NCBI GenBank assembly: GCA_035048495.1
Contig: CM068551.1
Coordinates: 19,346,248 to 19,410,247, forward strand
DNA: 64,000 bases
Reading direction: 5' to 3'
Source: Euptelea pleiosperma
Taxonomy: Eukaryota; Streptophyta; Magnoliopsida; Ranunculales; Eupteleaceae
Shown piece by piece: positions 22,901-34,550 of this stretch. The notes beneath the pieces were generated by a model. It ran no database searches, was not told where the DNA came from, and saw nothing but the letters and a program-made list of their open reading frames with translations. Every line of letters begins with the position of its first letter. Positions within the stretch are counted from its first letter, which is position 1. The translations under genes and the position numbers were made by a program.

Positions 22901-23220
22901 AAAATTGCTCCACATCAAAATCCTTTTTTCTTAACAAAATGATCTTGCAGTTATCACACATTTGTCACATGTAATTAAAGAAGTACATCAGAAAAATGAG
23001 TGAAATAACTCCAATGATGAAGTAAATAGAGAGATGGGTTTGATTTACGTTAGCTGTTTTGTCGTTTAAGGATGTTTTAATGGAACATCTAATGCTGATT
23101 ATAAAAGTTTAAGATAGATGAAAGAGGGGTGTCTATAGAAAAATAATGAAATCTGTAACCCATTAAGGCGACCAACACTAATTTAAGTATTCATTATTAT
23201 ATGATCCACCTCCTTCTCTT
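19951..23220. other. Gene-free interval upstream of the LBD17/29-like gene
   Basis: Contents are poly-T at about 20320-20341, AT-rich DNA at 20640-20760, an ATC/ATT trinucleotide run at 21001-21050, and (CT)n at 21703-21726. A partial CACGTGGC-family core (AATCAGCCTGATTGGTGATT) lies near 22037. No open frame is convincing. The last kilobase presumably holds the LBD promoter. Confidence 0.45.
22850..22855 (+). promoter_or_regulatory. TGTCGG, candidate auxin-response element
   Basis: TGTCGG is the high-affinity ARF-binding hexamer and lies 450 bp before the LBD17/29-like start codon. Arabidopsis LBD16 and LBD29 are direct targets of ARF7/ARF19. One hexamer is expected by chance every few kilobases, so this is only suggestive. 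Confidence 0.25.
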
Positions 23221-23225
23221 CTAGT

Positions 23226-23233
23226 CTTTATAA
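23226..23233 (+). promoter_or_regulatory. TATA box of the LBD17/29-like gene
   Basis: TTTATAAA lies 70 bp before the LBD start codon at 23300, giving a predicted transcription start near 23260 and a short leader of about 40 bp. An ATG at 23236 sits between TATA box and predicted start, so it is probably not transcribed. Confidence 0.55.
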
Positions 23234-23299
23234 AAATGGTGATAGTGCTTGCACTGGGCTGCGACCAAAATCAAAATCATCCAAAACACCATAGCAAAG

Positions 23300-24135
23300 A
23301 TGACAGGGTTTGGATCTCCATGTGGAGCCTGCAAGTTCTTGAGGAGGAAATGTGTGAGGGGTTGTGTTTTTGCTCCCTATTTCTGCCATGAACAAGGAGC
23401 GACACATTTCGCGGCAATTCATAAGGTTTTCGGTGCAAGCAATGTTTCAAAGCTCCTCGCACATCTCCCGGTGACAGACCGTAGCGAAGCCGCAGTCACA
23501 ATATCATATGAAGCTCAAGCTAGGCTTCAAGATCCCATATACGGCTGCGTCTCTCATATTTTCGCACTCCAACAACAGGTTTACTTCCTATAATTACATA
23601 GAATTTATAAAAAAAAACAGACTACATTGTGAGTAATGTTTCATATTCTTTTTACTTATCATGTTCATTAATGGTGTTTTATTTGGTGTAAATTTTGCAG
23701 GTTGTCAATTTACAAGCACAACTAGCCTCTCTCAAGGCACAAGCAGCCCAAAGCCTAGTTAATGACTCTAGTACTACTTCATGCCCTCAAGAAGACAAGT
23801 TCTATGGAAAATTTTCCAATTACCCACAAGATATCCAAGGTTTATTTCATTTAGATGAGTCAAGGATGGCGCAGCAATTCCATCCAAATCCCTCCATTAA
23901 TAATGCCGAAAACATGTTATACGACTATGAAAATGGGTTCATGGATCCGAGCGGCGCCATGGGTGATTATCACCATTCATCCATGACTGAAGAAACTGTT
24001 CCATTTACTAGTTTTGAAGACCCTTCTCATGTCATGGCTTCTCTTGACATGCAAAGGAACACCAGGAAATGGGCATTCCAAGATACTGATGAGGACCTTC
24101 AGTCAGTGGCCTTTGCCTATCTTCAGCATTCATGA
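23300..24135 (+). CDS. LBD29: LOB-domain transcription factor, LBD17/LBD29-like (class I)
   Basis: Two exons, 23300-23578 and 23701-24135, with a 122-bp GT-AG intron after the LQQQ codons, the usual LBD intron position. They encode 237 aa. The LOB zinc-finger-like block is complete: C8-x2-C11-x6-C18-x3-C22 ([15 protein letters not shown]). Next come the GAS block ([21 protein letters not shown], about 37-57) and the leucine-zipper-like stretch ending in [30 protein letters not shown] and [18 protein letters not shown] match the LBD17/LBD29 branch rather than LBD16 or LBD18. In Arabidopsis these nuclear factors act downstream of auxin/ARF7/ARF19 in lateral-root initiation and callus formation. 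The C-terminal half is diverged, as is normal. The start was chosen at ATG 23300; the frame upstream of it has no ATG. LBD17 versus LBD29 cannot be settled by eye. Confidence 0.93.
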
Positions 24136-25690
24136 GATCGATCAGTGTAGCGTTGGCAAAGAAGATACAATCAGTCTAGATGTTTTCATCAATTTTGAAG
24201 TGCTACTAAATACTCCTAAACATGCATTTGTGCTGCCATAAATAAGCTAGCAGGCACCTATACAATTAGCAACTTCATAATCCACTCTATCATTGTTTTC
24301 TTAGATCTTCTGTATCCTTTGAAATGGGTAGAATAATAGTGTAATCTTTGGGAAAAATGGAGAAACCCCGCTTTCTTCGACCTAATTTGATTTATAGACC
24401 TAATATTTACCTAAATTTTTTACCTGATAAAGGCCTAGGTACCTTGTTTGCTAATATTGATAATTTCCTTTGATAAACCTAATAAGAAGTGATGATAAAT
24501 TATTCTTTTATACATTGAGCATATTTATGTCAGACATTTGAAATTTGTGTGCTCTACGTAAATGAGCATTAGTTTTAGCGAGATAAAGAAGTCTTCTTCG
24601 GAACTGATGCCGTCTCTGTGTGAAGGTCTAGATTTCTTTGCTCAAATAGTAATTTAGTGAAATTTGCTGCATTTGCAAATACCCAAATTGAGGGAGCTGT
24701 CTAAACACATTTTTGGATATTAAGACTTCAAATAACCTGAACCGACATCCATTGCATTGTTATTATGCATATAGGAAAATTGCTGTTTTACAACTTAGGA
24801 AAATTGAATTTTATGAAAATGAAGAACATCTCTGTAATGGACTGTCATATTTGGGTGTAAACCTGACAAGTTTGTATGACCTTTTCACATAAAATATAGT
24901 CAGAGAAAAGCATATTATTCCTTCTCCAAGTGTTAGGCCATCAGATGGAATCCTAATTTTAATTGATGGTGATCTTCCCCACACGCCCATAACCGAATCC
25001 TTGTGTATCCTTCGAAAAAGTCATAATGCTTCGATATTCCATACGAATTTTTTGCTCATAAACTTGCAACCCAAGAGGAAACCACCCATTACTACCCTAA
25101 ACCACCTTCACCTAACTCACCACTAAACCTCTTATCTAAGAGACAATCCCTCGACATGTAGTCCCCCCCAAGTATATCTCAGCATGACCCCCCACCTTAA
25201 ATTTTCAAATTTTTTTTTTGTTGATTGTCTGAGAGCTACATTCATCAGTACAAGAACATTACAGCCCAAAAGGCTTTTGAAAGATTTTAATATATGCTTA
25301 TGTCAATTCTAAAGGAGATACCCTTACCTTCTGATTAGATTATTGTTTGGAGAACCAAATAAGATTAAGTGTCAAAAAATTTAGTACTTTATGTACCATG
25401 TCAATCATAAAATAGAGTTCACCCACCATTCAGTGATAAACATCAAAATATTATGAATTTTTCAAGAGATTCCAATCCAAAACCAAGCTCCTTGGGTTGA
25501 TTCTTCAATTCAAAAGAGAATCCATTAAGTTTGGTCTTCTAGAGCGCTGAAGCTCTGACAAAAATATAAACCTACCACCTACCATTTCAATATTACTCTT
25601 TTAGAATTTGATAAAGTTTGATCAAGCATTTGTTAGATGCTACATTACTACCTCCATGTTATCCACTGCCATGGTTTCTTTTCAGTTTTA
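24136..25690. other. 3' flank of LBD gene, no further gene seen
   Basis: The first few hundred bases probably include the LBD 3' UTR. The rest is AT-rich with no recognisable coding or repeat structure except near the LINE junction at about 25696. Confidence 0.4.
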
Positions 25691-25699
25691 CTTTTTTTT

Positions 25700-27190
25700 A
25701 CTTTTTTTGATAAGTATAAGAGATTTAAGATAGAGACCTTCAGGCCTAGGGGCTGAGAAAGCCTATCAAAATTCTACACAATTACAAAGAGAAATAAAAA
25801 AAACAACAAATACAGAGAAAAATAAACTACACCAACTATCTCAACAATCTCCCCACATTAATCCCTCCCCCTACTAGCCAACTCAGACCATTTGAAGGCT
25901 ATATTCTCGAAGGAAATGCCTTTCCCTTCCTCCTGCAACTTAACCCAATAGTAAACCAATGCCTTAATTTCCAAAATAATCTTCTCGAAATCTAATCTTT
26001 TACTCTCAAACACTATGTTATTCATCTCTTTCCACACACCCCATATAACTGCTAATGGTGTCAAAACCCACATCATCCTCCCTGGCCTTTCCCTCTCCAG
26101 GTAAAGAATAACTCCTTAATTGACTTAAGATCTACACAATACACCCCAAACTCCCTAAGTAATTTTGTCCAATGCACATCTACAGTGTAAAAATAAGTGT
26201 TCAATTGATTCTCCGTTTCGTAGGCACATAGTGCAATGATCCAAGACACTAACCCCTCACTTATACAAGAAATCATAGTTTGAAGTCTCCCTCGAACCGC
26301 TTACCATGCTAGAATCCACACCTTCGATGGAGCTCTGCACCCCCACACTTTAGTCGCTAGAAACTCCTTTGTCTCCCCGCCTCATCCCCTAATCAAAAGC
26401 ACAATAAAAAGGATTGAACATAAAATTTACCCTTGTTATATCAAAAGTCCACCATCTAAAATCGTTCCGCAAACTGAGATTAAGGATCTCCCCCATCTTG
26501 CTCATAAGGGCTTCCAAGTGTGGCATCTCCTAGTCATAGAGTTGACGGCGAAAGCCTAACTCCCAAGCTGGTTGACAATCAATAACAACTTGCATCTCAG
26601 AAGCAAACTTTGTATCTAAAATAAGAAATAGATTATGAAACGCAAATTTAAGGTTAGCCTTTGAATACCATCTATCCTCCCAAGATAGAACCTTATTCCC
26701 CATACCCACTTTAAATATCACCCCATCTTCGAAATTTTGTAATCCATTCATGATACCTCTCCACACACCACATCCATATACTCCCCCCCATAATACCTTC
26801 CTTAAACTTGCCAACCATAACTTTATGCCATAAACTATCCCTTGCAACCCCAAATCTCCGTAGCTAGCCATTTCCCTTTCAAAGCTTCATTCATCCCCCG
26901 TAAATCATTTACTCCTAACCCTCCTCTCTCTTTCGGTCTCGTCACCACTCTCCATCTAACCAAACTCATTTTTCGCCCTCCACCTCTGCCACTTCACAAG
27001 AAATTTTTCATCAATCTAATCAATTTCTTTTCTACACTCGCAATATGTATCGAGTAGAGAGACATAATATATTGGCATACTGGACAATGTGCTCTTATGA
27101 GCACAAGCCTACCCACCTTCAACAAAAACCTAGCTTTCCATCTAGCAAGTTGACTTCTCAAATGCTCAATCACATGATCCCAGATCGCCT
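25700..27190 (-). pseudogene. 5'-truncated LINE (RT C-terminal and zf-RVT regions), decayed
   Basis: Read on the minus strand from 27190 the frame opens in WDHVIEHLRSQLARWKARFL, the standard segment C-terminal of the LINE reverse-transcriptase fingers. It continues through VRWRVVTRPKERGGLG and the G-x-x-x-x-SWEDRW motif, then ends in LAVIWGVWKEMNNIVFESK. Several stops and frame changes show it is dead. The 3' end reads ATACTTATCAAAAAAA (plus-strand poly-T at about 25700-25710). A near-repeat flanks it: TTACTTTTTTTACT on the left and TTACTTTGTTACT at about 27190-27203, a likely target-site duplication. The same 3' tail marks the LINE copies at 50557 and 52757. Confidence 0.75.
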
Positions 27191-27540
27191 TACTTTGTTA
27201 CTCACTAATGGCTAATTAAAGGGACAGTACAAAACTTAAGTACCATCGGGAAAGTTAACTTTGTTGACTTCATTTACATTAGTAAGATCATCTCTGCTCA
27301 ATGACATATCATCAGAAAAGGAGTGAATTGTAGGCCCTTAAGGTATTGTTAATGCATGTACTTGTTCTTATAATGGAAATATCGTTTCTTAGGTTAACCA
27401 TGTTCTATAACTTGGTTAACTATGTTACTCCTTTTTTTTTTGTAAGCAGTTAACTATGTTACTCCTATGGAGGCTTAAGTTCTCAAATATCTTGAACCCT
27501 CTAGGGATCGAGGTATGTTAAAATTCTAATGGTTAAGACC

Positions 27541-27907
27541 ATTGTTTAAAAAATGGCCGTTATAATGGATACGGACCTACCCCGTTACATTGTGAACCAT
27601 TTTAATGCTCAGAAAATAACAGCCATTTCATTATAACGGCCATTTTTTTAAATAATGGCTGTTATAACAAAAATAACAACCATTATTTTATGAAAAAATT
27701 GTGGAAAAATGGACCATTATTTTTCGTTTTTTCAAAAAATTTGAATTTTGAATTTCAGGGCTGTTTTTTTTCCGTTCTTCCCATTTTTTTTTCCGTTTTT
27801 GCCCATGTGCGTTATAATTCGTTATAACAGCCATTATAATGGAAAAATGGTAACACTAGCCCCTAATCCGTTATACTGTTATAGCAGTCCCGTTTAAACC
27901 TTGGTAA
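27541..27907. mobile_element. CCGTTATAACGG-family element, complete-looking copy
   Basis: The left end CCATTGTTTAAAAAATGGCCG and right end CCCGTTTAAACCTTGG are imperfect inverted repeats. Subterminal palindromes include CATTATAACGGCC, GGCTGTTATAACA, CGTTATAACAGCC and CCGTTATACTGTTATA. The middle is T-rich with an AAATTTGAATTTTGAATTTC segment also present in the copies at 29221, 29640 and 34262. Length is about 365 bp and non-coding. This copy best defines the family. Confidence 0.7.
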
Positions 27908-28435
27908 AGACCTAAGCTTTACGCGCCTCAATTGCCTAGGTGCCTCTGTTGCCTAGGTGGCTGTAACTTATTGGTTTGGGTCTTAATATTTGGTATACAT
28001 CTTGGGTTCGAGTCACAGAAAAGGTGACCAGTGGTAGAAAGATCGAGACCAGATCGTAAAATTCAACATGTTTCCACGGGCTACCTAGACCACAGAGTAG
28101 GTCACCGAGGACATTGGCTGGGGAAACATAAGTATGGCCTTATGAACATTGCAAGAACTCTCAAAATTCAACTTTGAGTTCACTTATTAACCAAAACACA
28201 AGTTTGATGATAGTTTGACTGTTAGTGAGGTTTTCGAGTCATCAGTTAAGGCGATTACTGAAGACCATCAAGTATAGCTCTCGTTGACCTACCATCAAAA
28301 GTATATATCATAAGCTTCTCTACAGAATTTTGATTCATTTTGCACCTTCTCATCTCAAATTTATATTTCTATTATCAGTTTTAAGAAGATGATTTCTTTC
28401 TCTCTCTTTTTTAGGTTGGCAAGCCACACTAAAGA

Positions 28436-28545
28436 ATTTTTTTTTTTTTTTGGTAAGTATAAATGATTGACTGACCTTTAGAGGCTGACAGGGCCGTCTG
28501 GATACAAGTTGAGGCCTCAAGTGAGATATAAGGTTTTTTTATATT
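28436..28545 (-). mobile_element. Probable LINE 3'-tail insertion
   Basis: Plus-strand poly-T followed by GGTAAGTATAAATGATTGAC resembles the inverse of the LINE tail TTATACTTATCAAAA found at 25700 and 52757. About 100 bp of matching character follow before the tandem array begins. There are no coding remains. Confidence 0.4.
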
Positions 28546-30027
28546 TAATACTAGTAAATGGCCTGTGCTCACGGCACTCTCCGGCAAAAGCGTTTGAAAT
28601 CTGACTGTCAACATTGGATTGATGGATTTGATCTCAACCACTCTTTATCTTATGAAGCCGGTAAGATAAGAGATAAGAAAACCGAGCTGTTTTGTTATAT
28701 AGATAATGGGTGACCTGTGCCCTCAGCACTCCCAGACAAAGCATTTGCCAAAATCAGGTGTGAGTGGCTGAGATCCACCATCTATTTGGGGGATAAGATC
28801 TCAGCCCTTTTTGTTGAAACAAATAAGTGGGGTTAGATAGTAGTGGCACGTGCCTATGGCACTCTCCAACAAACCGTTTGCCAATGGGGAGTGAATTGCT
28901 GAGATCAACCGTCCGTTTGGGGGATAAGATCTGGGCCATCCTTTATGAAGCCAGATAAGAGGAGGTGACAACTTACCTGTTTTGTTATATAGACTAGAGG
29001 GTGCCCCGTGCCATCGGCACTACCCGACAAAGAATTTGCCAAAATTAGATGAGTGGCGGAGATCCACCATCCATTTGGGGGAGGATTAGATCTCGGCCCT
29101 TCTTTGTTGATGCTTATAAGAGGAGGTATAAGTAGGGAGACAACCAATGTGTTTTGTTATATAGAATAGTAAATGGCCCATGCCCACGGCGCACTCTCCG
29201 ACAAAAGTGTTTGCAAAAATTGGGTATAACGGACTGGGGTGTTACCGTTTTTTCCATTATAACGGCTGTTATAACGGATTGTAACGCACAGAGGGAGAAA
29301 TGGGAAAATAACAGAAATAACAAAAAATAACGATGTTGAAATTTAAATTTTGAATAAATTGAGGTCAAATGAGGCGGATTGAGTGGCGGAAATCTAACCA
29401 TCCACTTTAGATCGACAGATTTGATTTCAACCACTCTTTATCTAACAGTCCACATTAGATGGATGGATAAGATAAGAGAATACAACTGAGTTGTCTTGAT
29501 ATATGCGTGGGTGGCCCGTGCCCACGGCACTTTCTGACAAAGTATATGTTAAAATCGGGTGGGAGTTAATCTCAGCCATCGATATGAAGCATTGTGGATC
29601 TCAGCCACTCATTATTGAAGCCGTATAAGAAAACCATTAAATTTCCGTTAAATTCTATTTTTTTTTTAATTTTCAAATTTTGAATTTCAGCACCATTTTT
29701 TCCATTAAAATCATTAAAATTCATATTTTCCATTTTTGCCCATGTCCGTTTCAATCCGTTTTAACGGTAACACCCCTCTCAAGGCATAAAAAGTGGGGCT
29801 CCTAGCCTGACCCTTGGGCCATATGTAAATCCAACCCATTTCATTCCTTATATGTAGGTAAATAGTAGGTGACCCGTGCCCACGGCACTCATCAACAAAG
29901 CATTTATCAAAATTGGGTGTGAGTGGCTGAGATCCACTGTCCATTTGGTGTAATAAGATCTCGGCCATCCTTTATGAAGCCGGATAAGAGAGGGAGACAA
30001 CCGTCCTGTTTTGTTATATAGATAACT
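28545..30027 (+). repeat. Tandem array of ~7 degenerate ~150-170-bp monomers
   Basis: Monomers begin near 28550, 28706, 28845, 28993, 29165, 29508 and 29860. Each starts with a GCCCGTGCCCACGGCACTC-like block, continues with TGAGTGGCTGAGATCCACC and TTTGGGGGATAAGATCT, and most close with CTGTTTTGTTATATAGA. Copies five and six are longer because CCGTTATAACGG-family segments sit inside them (about 29221-29350 and 29640-29775). A further segment abuts the array's right end at 30022. No coding content. Confidence 0.7.
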
Positions 30028-30137
30028 AATAACGGTAACGGTTGTTATTTTCTAAGCGTCAAAACAGTTCTTAACGTAACAGGCTTGGGGCGTTACCGTT
30101 TTAACGGCCCAAAGATGTTATTTTAAACCATGGTTTG
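30022..30137. mobile_element. CCGTTATAACGG-family fragment at array edge
   Basis: TAATAACGGTAACGGTTGTT, GGGGCGTTACCGTTTTAACG and a closing TTTTAAACCATGG identify the family's right half. Its left half is missing. Confidence 0.5.
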
Positions 30138-31034
30138 GCCTTTTAAGGAAGGCTATTAATGTCAGCAATGAGAAGGAGCGCAATATTTTAGGTTGAAATT
30201 CCTAAAAAACGGGGAATGATTGAAAAAGTCATGGATGAAGGTTGCGAGAAATAATTTTTGTAACTTTAGGCCCAACTCACTCTAATTATATGAAAATGGG
30301 CCTGTTAATCCCAATCTTGCCATTGCAGACCTTAAACCAAGCCCAACCAACCCGATTGTCTGAAGAAATCGTGAATATTGAAGATCTCGCAATTTGGCTT
30401 TCTTCTAGCTCCCAAACTATTTGTCATATTTTTATGAGCACCCAAGAAAATGTAGCAGGTCGAACGGTCACTATTGTCCGATCAAATTAATATACGGCAC
30501 AGAAGATCTCGAGTGAAGCCGATATAATTATAACTCACATCCATGCTGATTGGCTAACTATTTTGTTTAGGGTGAAAATCATTTGAAAATTAATTTGTAA
30601 TAACCATATTGCCAAACACCCCATATTCACAGGGTATGTAATGGGTCAGATTAAGATCCACATCCAACTTAATTTAAATATCATGGCCCATATCCAGATC
30701 AGGTCCAAGGATCCATGACAAATGATTCGAAAATGAACCATAATCCATAGGGGAATATCCAGATTCGACCCATATGTGGGATATGGGTCAGATCCGTTAT
30801 GGACAAGGTTCGAAGTCTCGGGATCGGTGGGCGCCAATCCCGATCCAGATCGGTCCGATTCAACACTGTCTTGGCCATCTCGCTCAAGATGATTTGAAGG
30901 TTCTTAATGGAAAAGTGCACCTCAGGTGATACGATCCAGAAATGAAATGGATCGGTGGGCGTCGATCCTGATCCCGATTGCCTGATCCAAAATGGTATCG
31001 GCCAAGACTTCGAACCATGGTTATAGAACAAGTT
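30138..31034. other. Gene-free stretch
   Basis: Contains two segments with GATCGGTGGGCG and CGATCC words near 30815-30860 and 30950-31000. The open frames on the minus strand come from this repeat text. No gene. Confidence 0.4.
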
Positions 31035-31037
31035 TTA

Positions 31038-31460
31038 GGTGGCGTTTGGTAAAACTTTTTTTCAGACCGTAAGTCTGAATGGGCTGCAATTAAGTGATTT
31101 CGACGATTAAGTGGCATTTGTTAAACAACTTAAGGTCTAAAATAAAGTGAGTTTAGACATAAGCAAAAAGTGAGCTTGGGGTCACTTATTGCTGTAAGTG
31201 GTTTGGGTGAAAAGCATCTCCAAAATAGATTCTATTATTCTCTCTTAAATATCCATAATGCCCTTTTCTTAAAGCTTTCTCTTTTAAAAACTTATGAAAG
31301 TGTCCTAATAAACATTTCAAAATACCTACAATGCCCTTGACTTAATTTTAAGACTTAAGATCCTTACCAAACAACCCAAATCAGAGATACGTCATTTAGC
31401 TATCAGATCTTAAGCACTTTAAGCTTCTAGATCTGAAAACTTAATTTACCAAACGCCACC
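31038..31460. mobile_element. PIF/Harbinger-type MITE with TTA target duplication
   Basis: GGTGGCGTTTGGTAAA at the left is the exact inverse of TTTACCAAACGCCACC at the right. The unit is flanked by TTA at 31035-31037 and TTA at 31461-31463. The 3-bp TTA/TAA duplication plus GTTTGG-type termini are the hallmark of the PIF/Harbinger (Tourist) superfamily. The interior (423 bp in total) is AT-rich without coding capacity. Confidence 0.8.
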
Positions 31461-31463
31461 TTA

Positions 31464-32340
31464 GTAAGGGTGATCCCAAGTCCCAAACCCACGCAGTATC
31501 TAATCCAACCAGACTACCTAAAACCAGTAACCAGATTTGACTCGAATCCAAATTGGATCAACTGAATACCTAATACAAGCAACGGGATTTGACTGGAATC
31601 CGAATTGGTTCAATTTACATGGATACGTATCCGACCCATTTTTTATCGGATCACATCTCAAAGATGGTAGAATCTCTGATCTGATCCCCTCTTTTTCATC
31701 TCCTATGTAATATGGATGACCATCAAGTCTTCAAGGTCAACAAGTCAACTACTGATTTGCTCGTAACCATCCAACCTGTTGACATCTTTATAGAACATTA
31801 TCAATATCTTACAACTTCCCACGAGAATATAATATTAGATCTATTTTTTGACTTTTGATTATCCTATGTGGGACCCATTATCCTTATAACCAGTCAAAAA
31901 ATACTTAGATGCTTCTCTTGTACGCCTTCAAGACTTGTTTGATGTCTGAGAAAAGCTAGGTAACGGGAGGGCCCCACACAGGCACTAAGAATCAAATCAC
32001 ATACTTTAAAGTCTGGTATGGTCAATATTCTCTTCTTTTACAAGTATAAAGGAGGCCGCCGTTACTGATAGAAATAAACCAGCCATCGAATCTGGCCGGA
32101 AATGAACGGCTTAGATTGCCCGCCCGTTTATACTCAACGGTCAGTTTTTTTTTGTTTTCACCCCGGAAAGAGAAGTACGACCTTCATGCTTTTTTCTATA
32201 GTTGAGATGTTTTTATGCACCGTTATAACGGACAGGGGTGTTACTATTATTTCCGTTATAATGTCCCAGTATTTTAATGGACATTGTGGGTGCCATATTT
32301 TTCAGGCCACGCGATGATCGACATGTGGCATTAACGTGTA
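31464..32340. other. Gene-free stretch, one CCGTTATAACGG fragment
   Basis: About 32218-32290 carries CACCGTTATAACGGACAGGG and TTCCGTTATAATG, a short remnant of the family. The remainder has no recognisable gene. Confidence 0.45.
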
Positions 32341-32344
32341 TCTG

Positions 32345-33050
32345 TACGAAGAATTCATCAGGTAGACAATGTAGGATATATACTCAATAATCAACAGCTG
32401 GCAACCGAGAGTTCAAGTTCCCGTCTGCTAGCAGCAAACATGGTCCGACACCAAGCCCTATCGAGGGACCTCTCAGCCAGCATCGCCTACCTCTCAGCAA
32501 GACCTCTCAGACAAATGTCGTCCAGCTCTCAGGACGATCTCTCAGCCAGACAACGTCTCCCTCTCAGGACCACTCAGCCAACATTGTCCACCTCTCAAAA
32601 AGACCTATCGGTCAGAATTCTAACATAATCGTATCTCAGGAGGAAAGAAAATTACAAAAGAGAACTGGCGTCTCTAAAACAAGGGTTGGCCACCAAACAC
32701 TAAAAATAGAGTTAGACTTAAGTTTTATTTGTTCCTTCTATAGTTACTGGATCTAGATCTGGGATGAAAAATTTTCTTCTTAGAGCCTGGATTTAGAGAA
32801 TACTCCTATCTTGTGAATTAAATTATTTGTTGCTAAAATAGATCCACTGACTTAAGCGTCGGAGTGTCTTTGGCAGGTATACCCACCTCGACATGGAGAT
32901 CAGGATCTCCTGCGAAGATTGGTGATCAAGATTGCACGACAAAGCTTCATTGGCAGATTCTGCTTCGTGTTCATCAAACTTGATACAACGATTGATCCCT
33001 CAAAAATTGTGTGGGTAAGATTCACGATTCTTCCTCCACGAACACTAACA
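32345..33050 (+). mobile_element. Probable solo LTR / LTR fragment
   Basis: GCGTCGGAGTGTCTTTG at 32856-32872 followed by GCAGGTATACCCACC resembles the conserved region of many plant Ty3/gypsy LTRs. Upstream is a pyrimidine/CTCAG-rich segment (32440-32620) with repeated CCTCTCAG words. No internal retrotransposon coding region or second LTR is present. Boundaries and target duplication could not be fixed. Confidence 0.4.
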
Positions 33051-33084
33051 GAAAAATAACAAAATAAAAATAATGTTTTTCAAT

Positions 33085-33213
33085 AGATTCACACATAACG
33101 GCTGTTACCATATGGTATAACCGGATAGTGATAAATCAGAAATAACGTAATGGGATTAGAGCGTTACCATTGTAATGGCAGTTATTTTCGTTATAATGCC
33201 TTACTTTAAACTA
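33085..33213. mobile_element. CCGTTATAACGG-family fragment
   Basis: ACATAACGGCTGTTACCATA starts the segment, AGAGCGTTACCATTGTAATG follows and TACTTTAAACTATGC closes it. It lies directly after the LTR-like stretch. Confidence 0.45.
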
Positions 33214-34261
33214 TGCTTAGTCGGACCGTTTCTTGTAGTCGTTTTTATAGGGAAAAAACCCATATCCTTACAAACTAAGAGCCTGTTTGGAAACCCAAAA
33301 CATAAGACGAGGTAAGATATGTACAGGTCCGATTTTTCTAGTCTGTGTTTGGTAATCTGTGGAGCTCATTTTTGGGTCTCATTTTTCAAAATTCTCTTGA
33401 AACAGGGTCAGAGTAAGCTTTTTGAAAAGATGTTACAACATCGAGCAGGCTTCCACAAAGCCCGGAACCAGTCTAGGACTAGGCTGGGCCCTGAAAACAT
33501 GAGCTTTCCGTGTAGGCCCACACAATTCAAAACACACACATGCACACGTACCATACTTCGTTTTTTAAACTCTTTTCCATCTTCGCCTCTTTCTTTTTCT
33601 TTTGATTAACTTTTTAGTCAAGACTTTTTACTTGATCTCACATTGAATAAACATCATTCAAAACACTTTTAATTAATGGGTTCTAAGCATAATTACTTTA
33701 TAAGTGCAATAATGGGGTCCATTAAAGTATTTCATTTGTGGATTCTAGTACTAAGCATTTTCTTTCTTTTTTCCTTTTTCTTTCTTCTTTTCGGGGCTCG
33801 AAGCGATTACCTCGATTTTTTCGACATTATATATTGCAACTATGAGATCACAGGTTTGATCCTAACTTACCCACCAAATCAAAAATGTTCATTTTTAATT
33901 CTTTAATTTCGAGTATGTTTAATGCCACAAATTAGATACGGAAACGGGTACAAAACAAGTGGACTAGATGGGCACGAAACTCGACCGACATAGTCACAAA
34001 CCAGTTCATCGGATTCGATACATTGTGTAACCCGTAAGCTCGGAAATAAGTGATAAGTCAAAATTTGGGAAATAAAATAGTTCATATATAGACAGACTGG
34101 CTAGATTTGTTTCAGGTTTTGTTGCAGATGATCTCTTTTCATTGACTAGGGTATGGGCTATTGTTTACTAATTAATAATCAATGTTTGCAGGGAGGGTTG
34201 GTTCACCTTCTCTCTTATCCAACATAACTAAGGAAATATAACATTTTCTTAGTTGCCCATA
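33214..34261. other. Gene-free stretch
   Basis: A T-rich region (33690-33800) and dispersed repeat words. The frames at 33319 and 33676 show no domain or splice support. Confidence 0.4.
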
Positions 34262-34550
34262 CCACGTAACGAAAATAACGGCCGTTATAACGGATTCGGG
34301 CGTACCCCATTTCGTTATGAATTATTTTAATGCTTAGAAAATAATGTCCGTTATTTTATAAAAAAATTGCGAAAAAAACAGCCATGTTTTTCGTTAGAAA
34401 TTTTATTTAAAATTTGAACTTCAAATTTGAAGTCTGAATTTTAGCGCCGTGTTTTGTTTTTCCCATTTTTTTTGTTTTTGCCTGTGTAATACAATTCGTT
34501 ATAACAGAAAAACGGTAATGCCCCCAATCCGTTATAACGTGTTTCATGTT
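34262..34550. mobile_element. CCGTTATAACGG-family element
   Basis: GGCCGTTATAACGGATTCGG near the left, the AAATTTGAAGT-type middle and CAATTCGTTATAACAG plus CCAATCCGTTATAACG near the right reproduce the order of the copy at 27541. The terminal GGTTTAAA motifs are eroded. Confidence 0.55.

Noticed and set aside
23236..23300. Upstream ATG at 23236 as LBD start or uORF
   Set aside because: It is out of frame with the LOB domain and lies only a few bases after the TATA box, upstream of the expected transcription start.
28545..30027. CRISPR-like array
   Set aside because: Units are long and degenerate and lack short identical repeats with unique spacers. The genome is plant nuclear.
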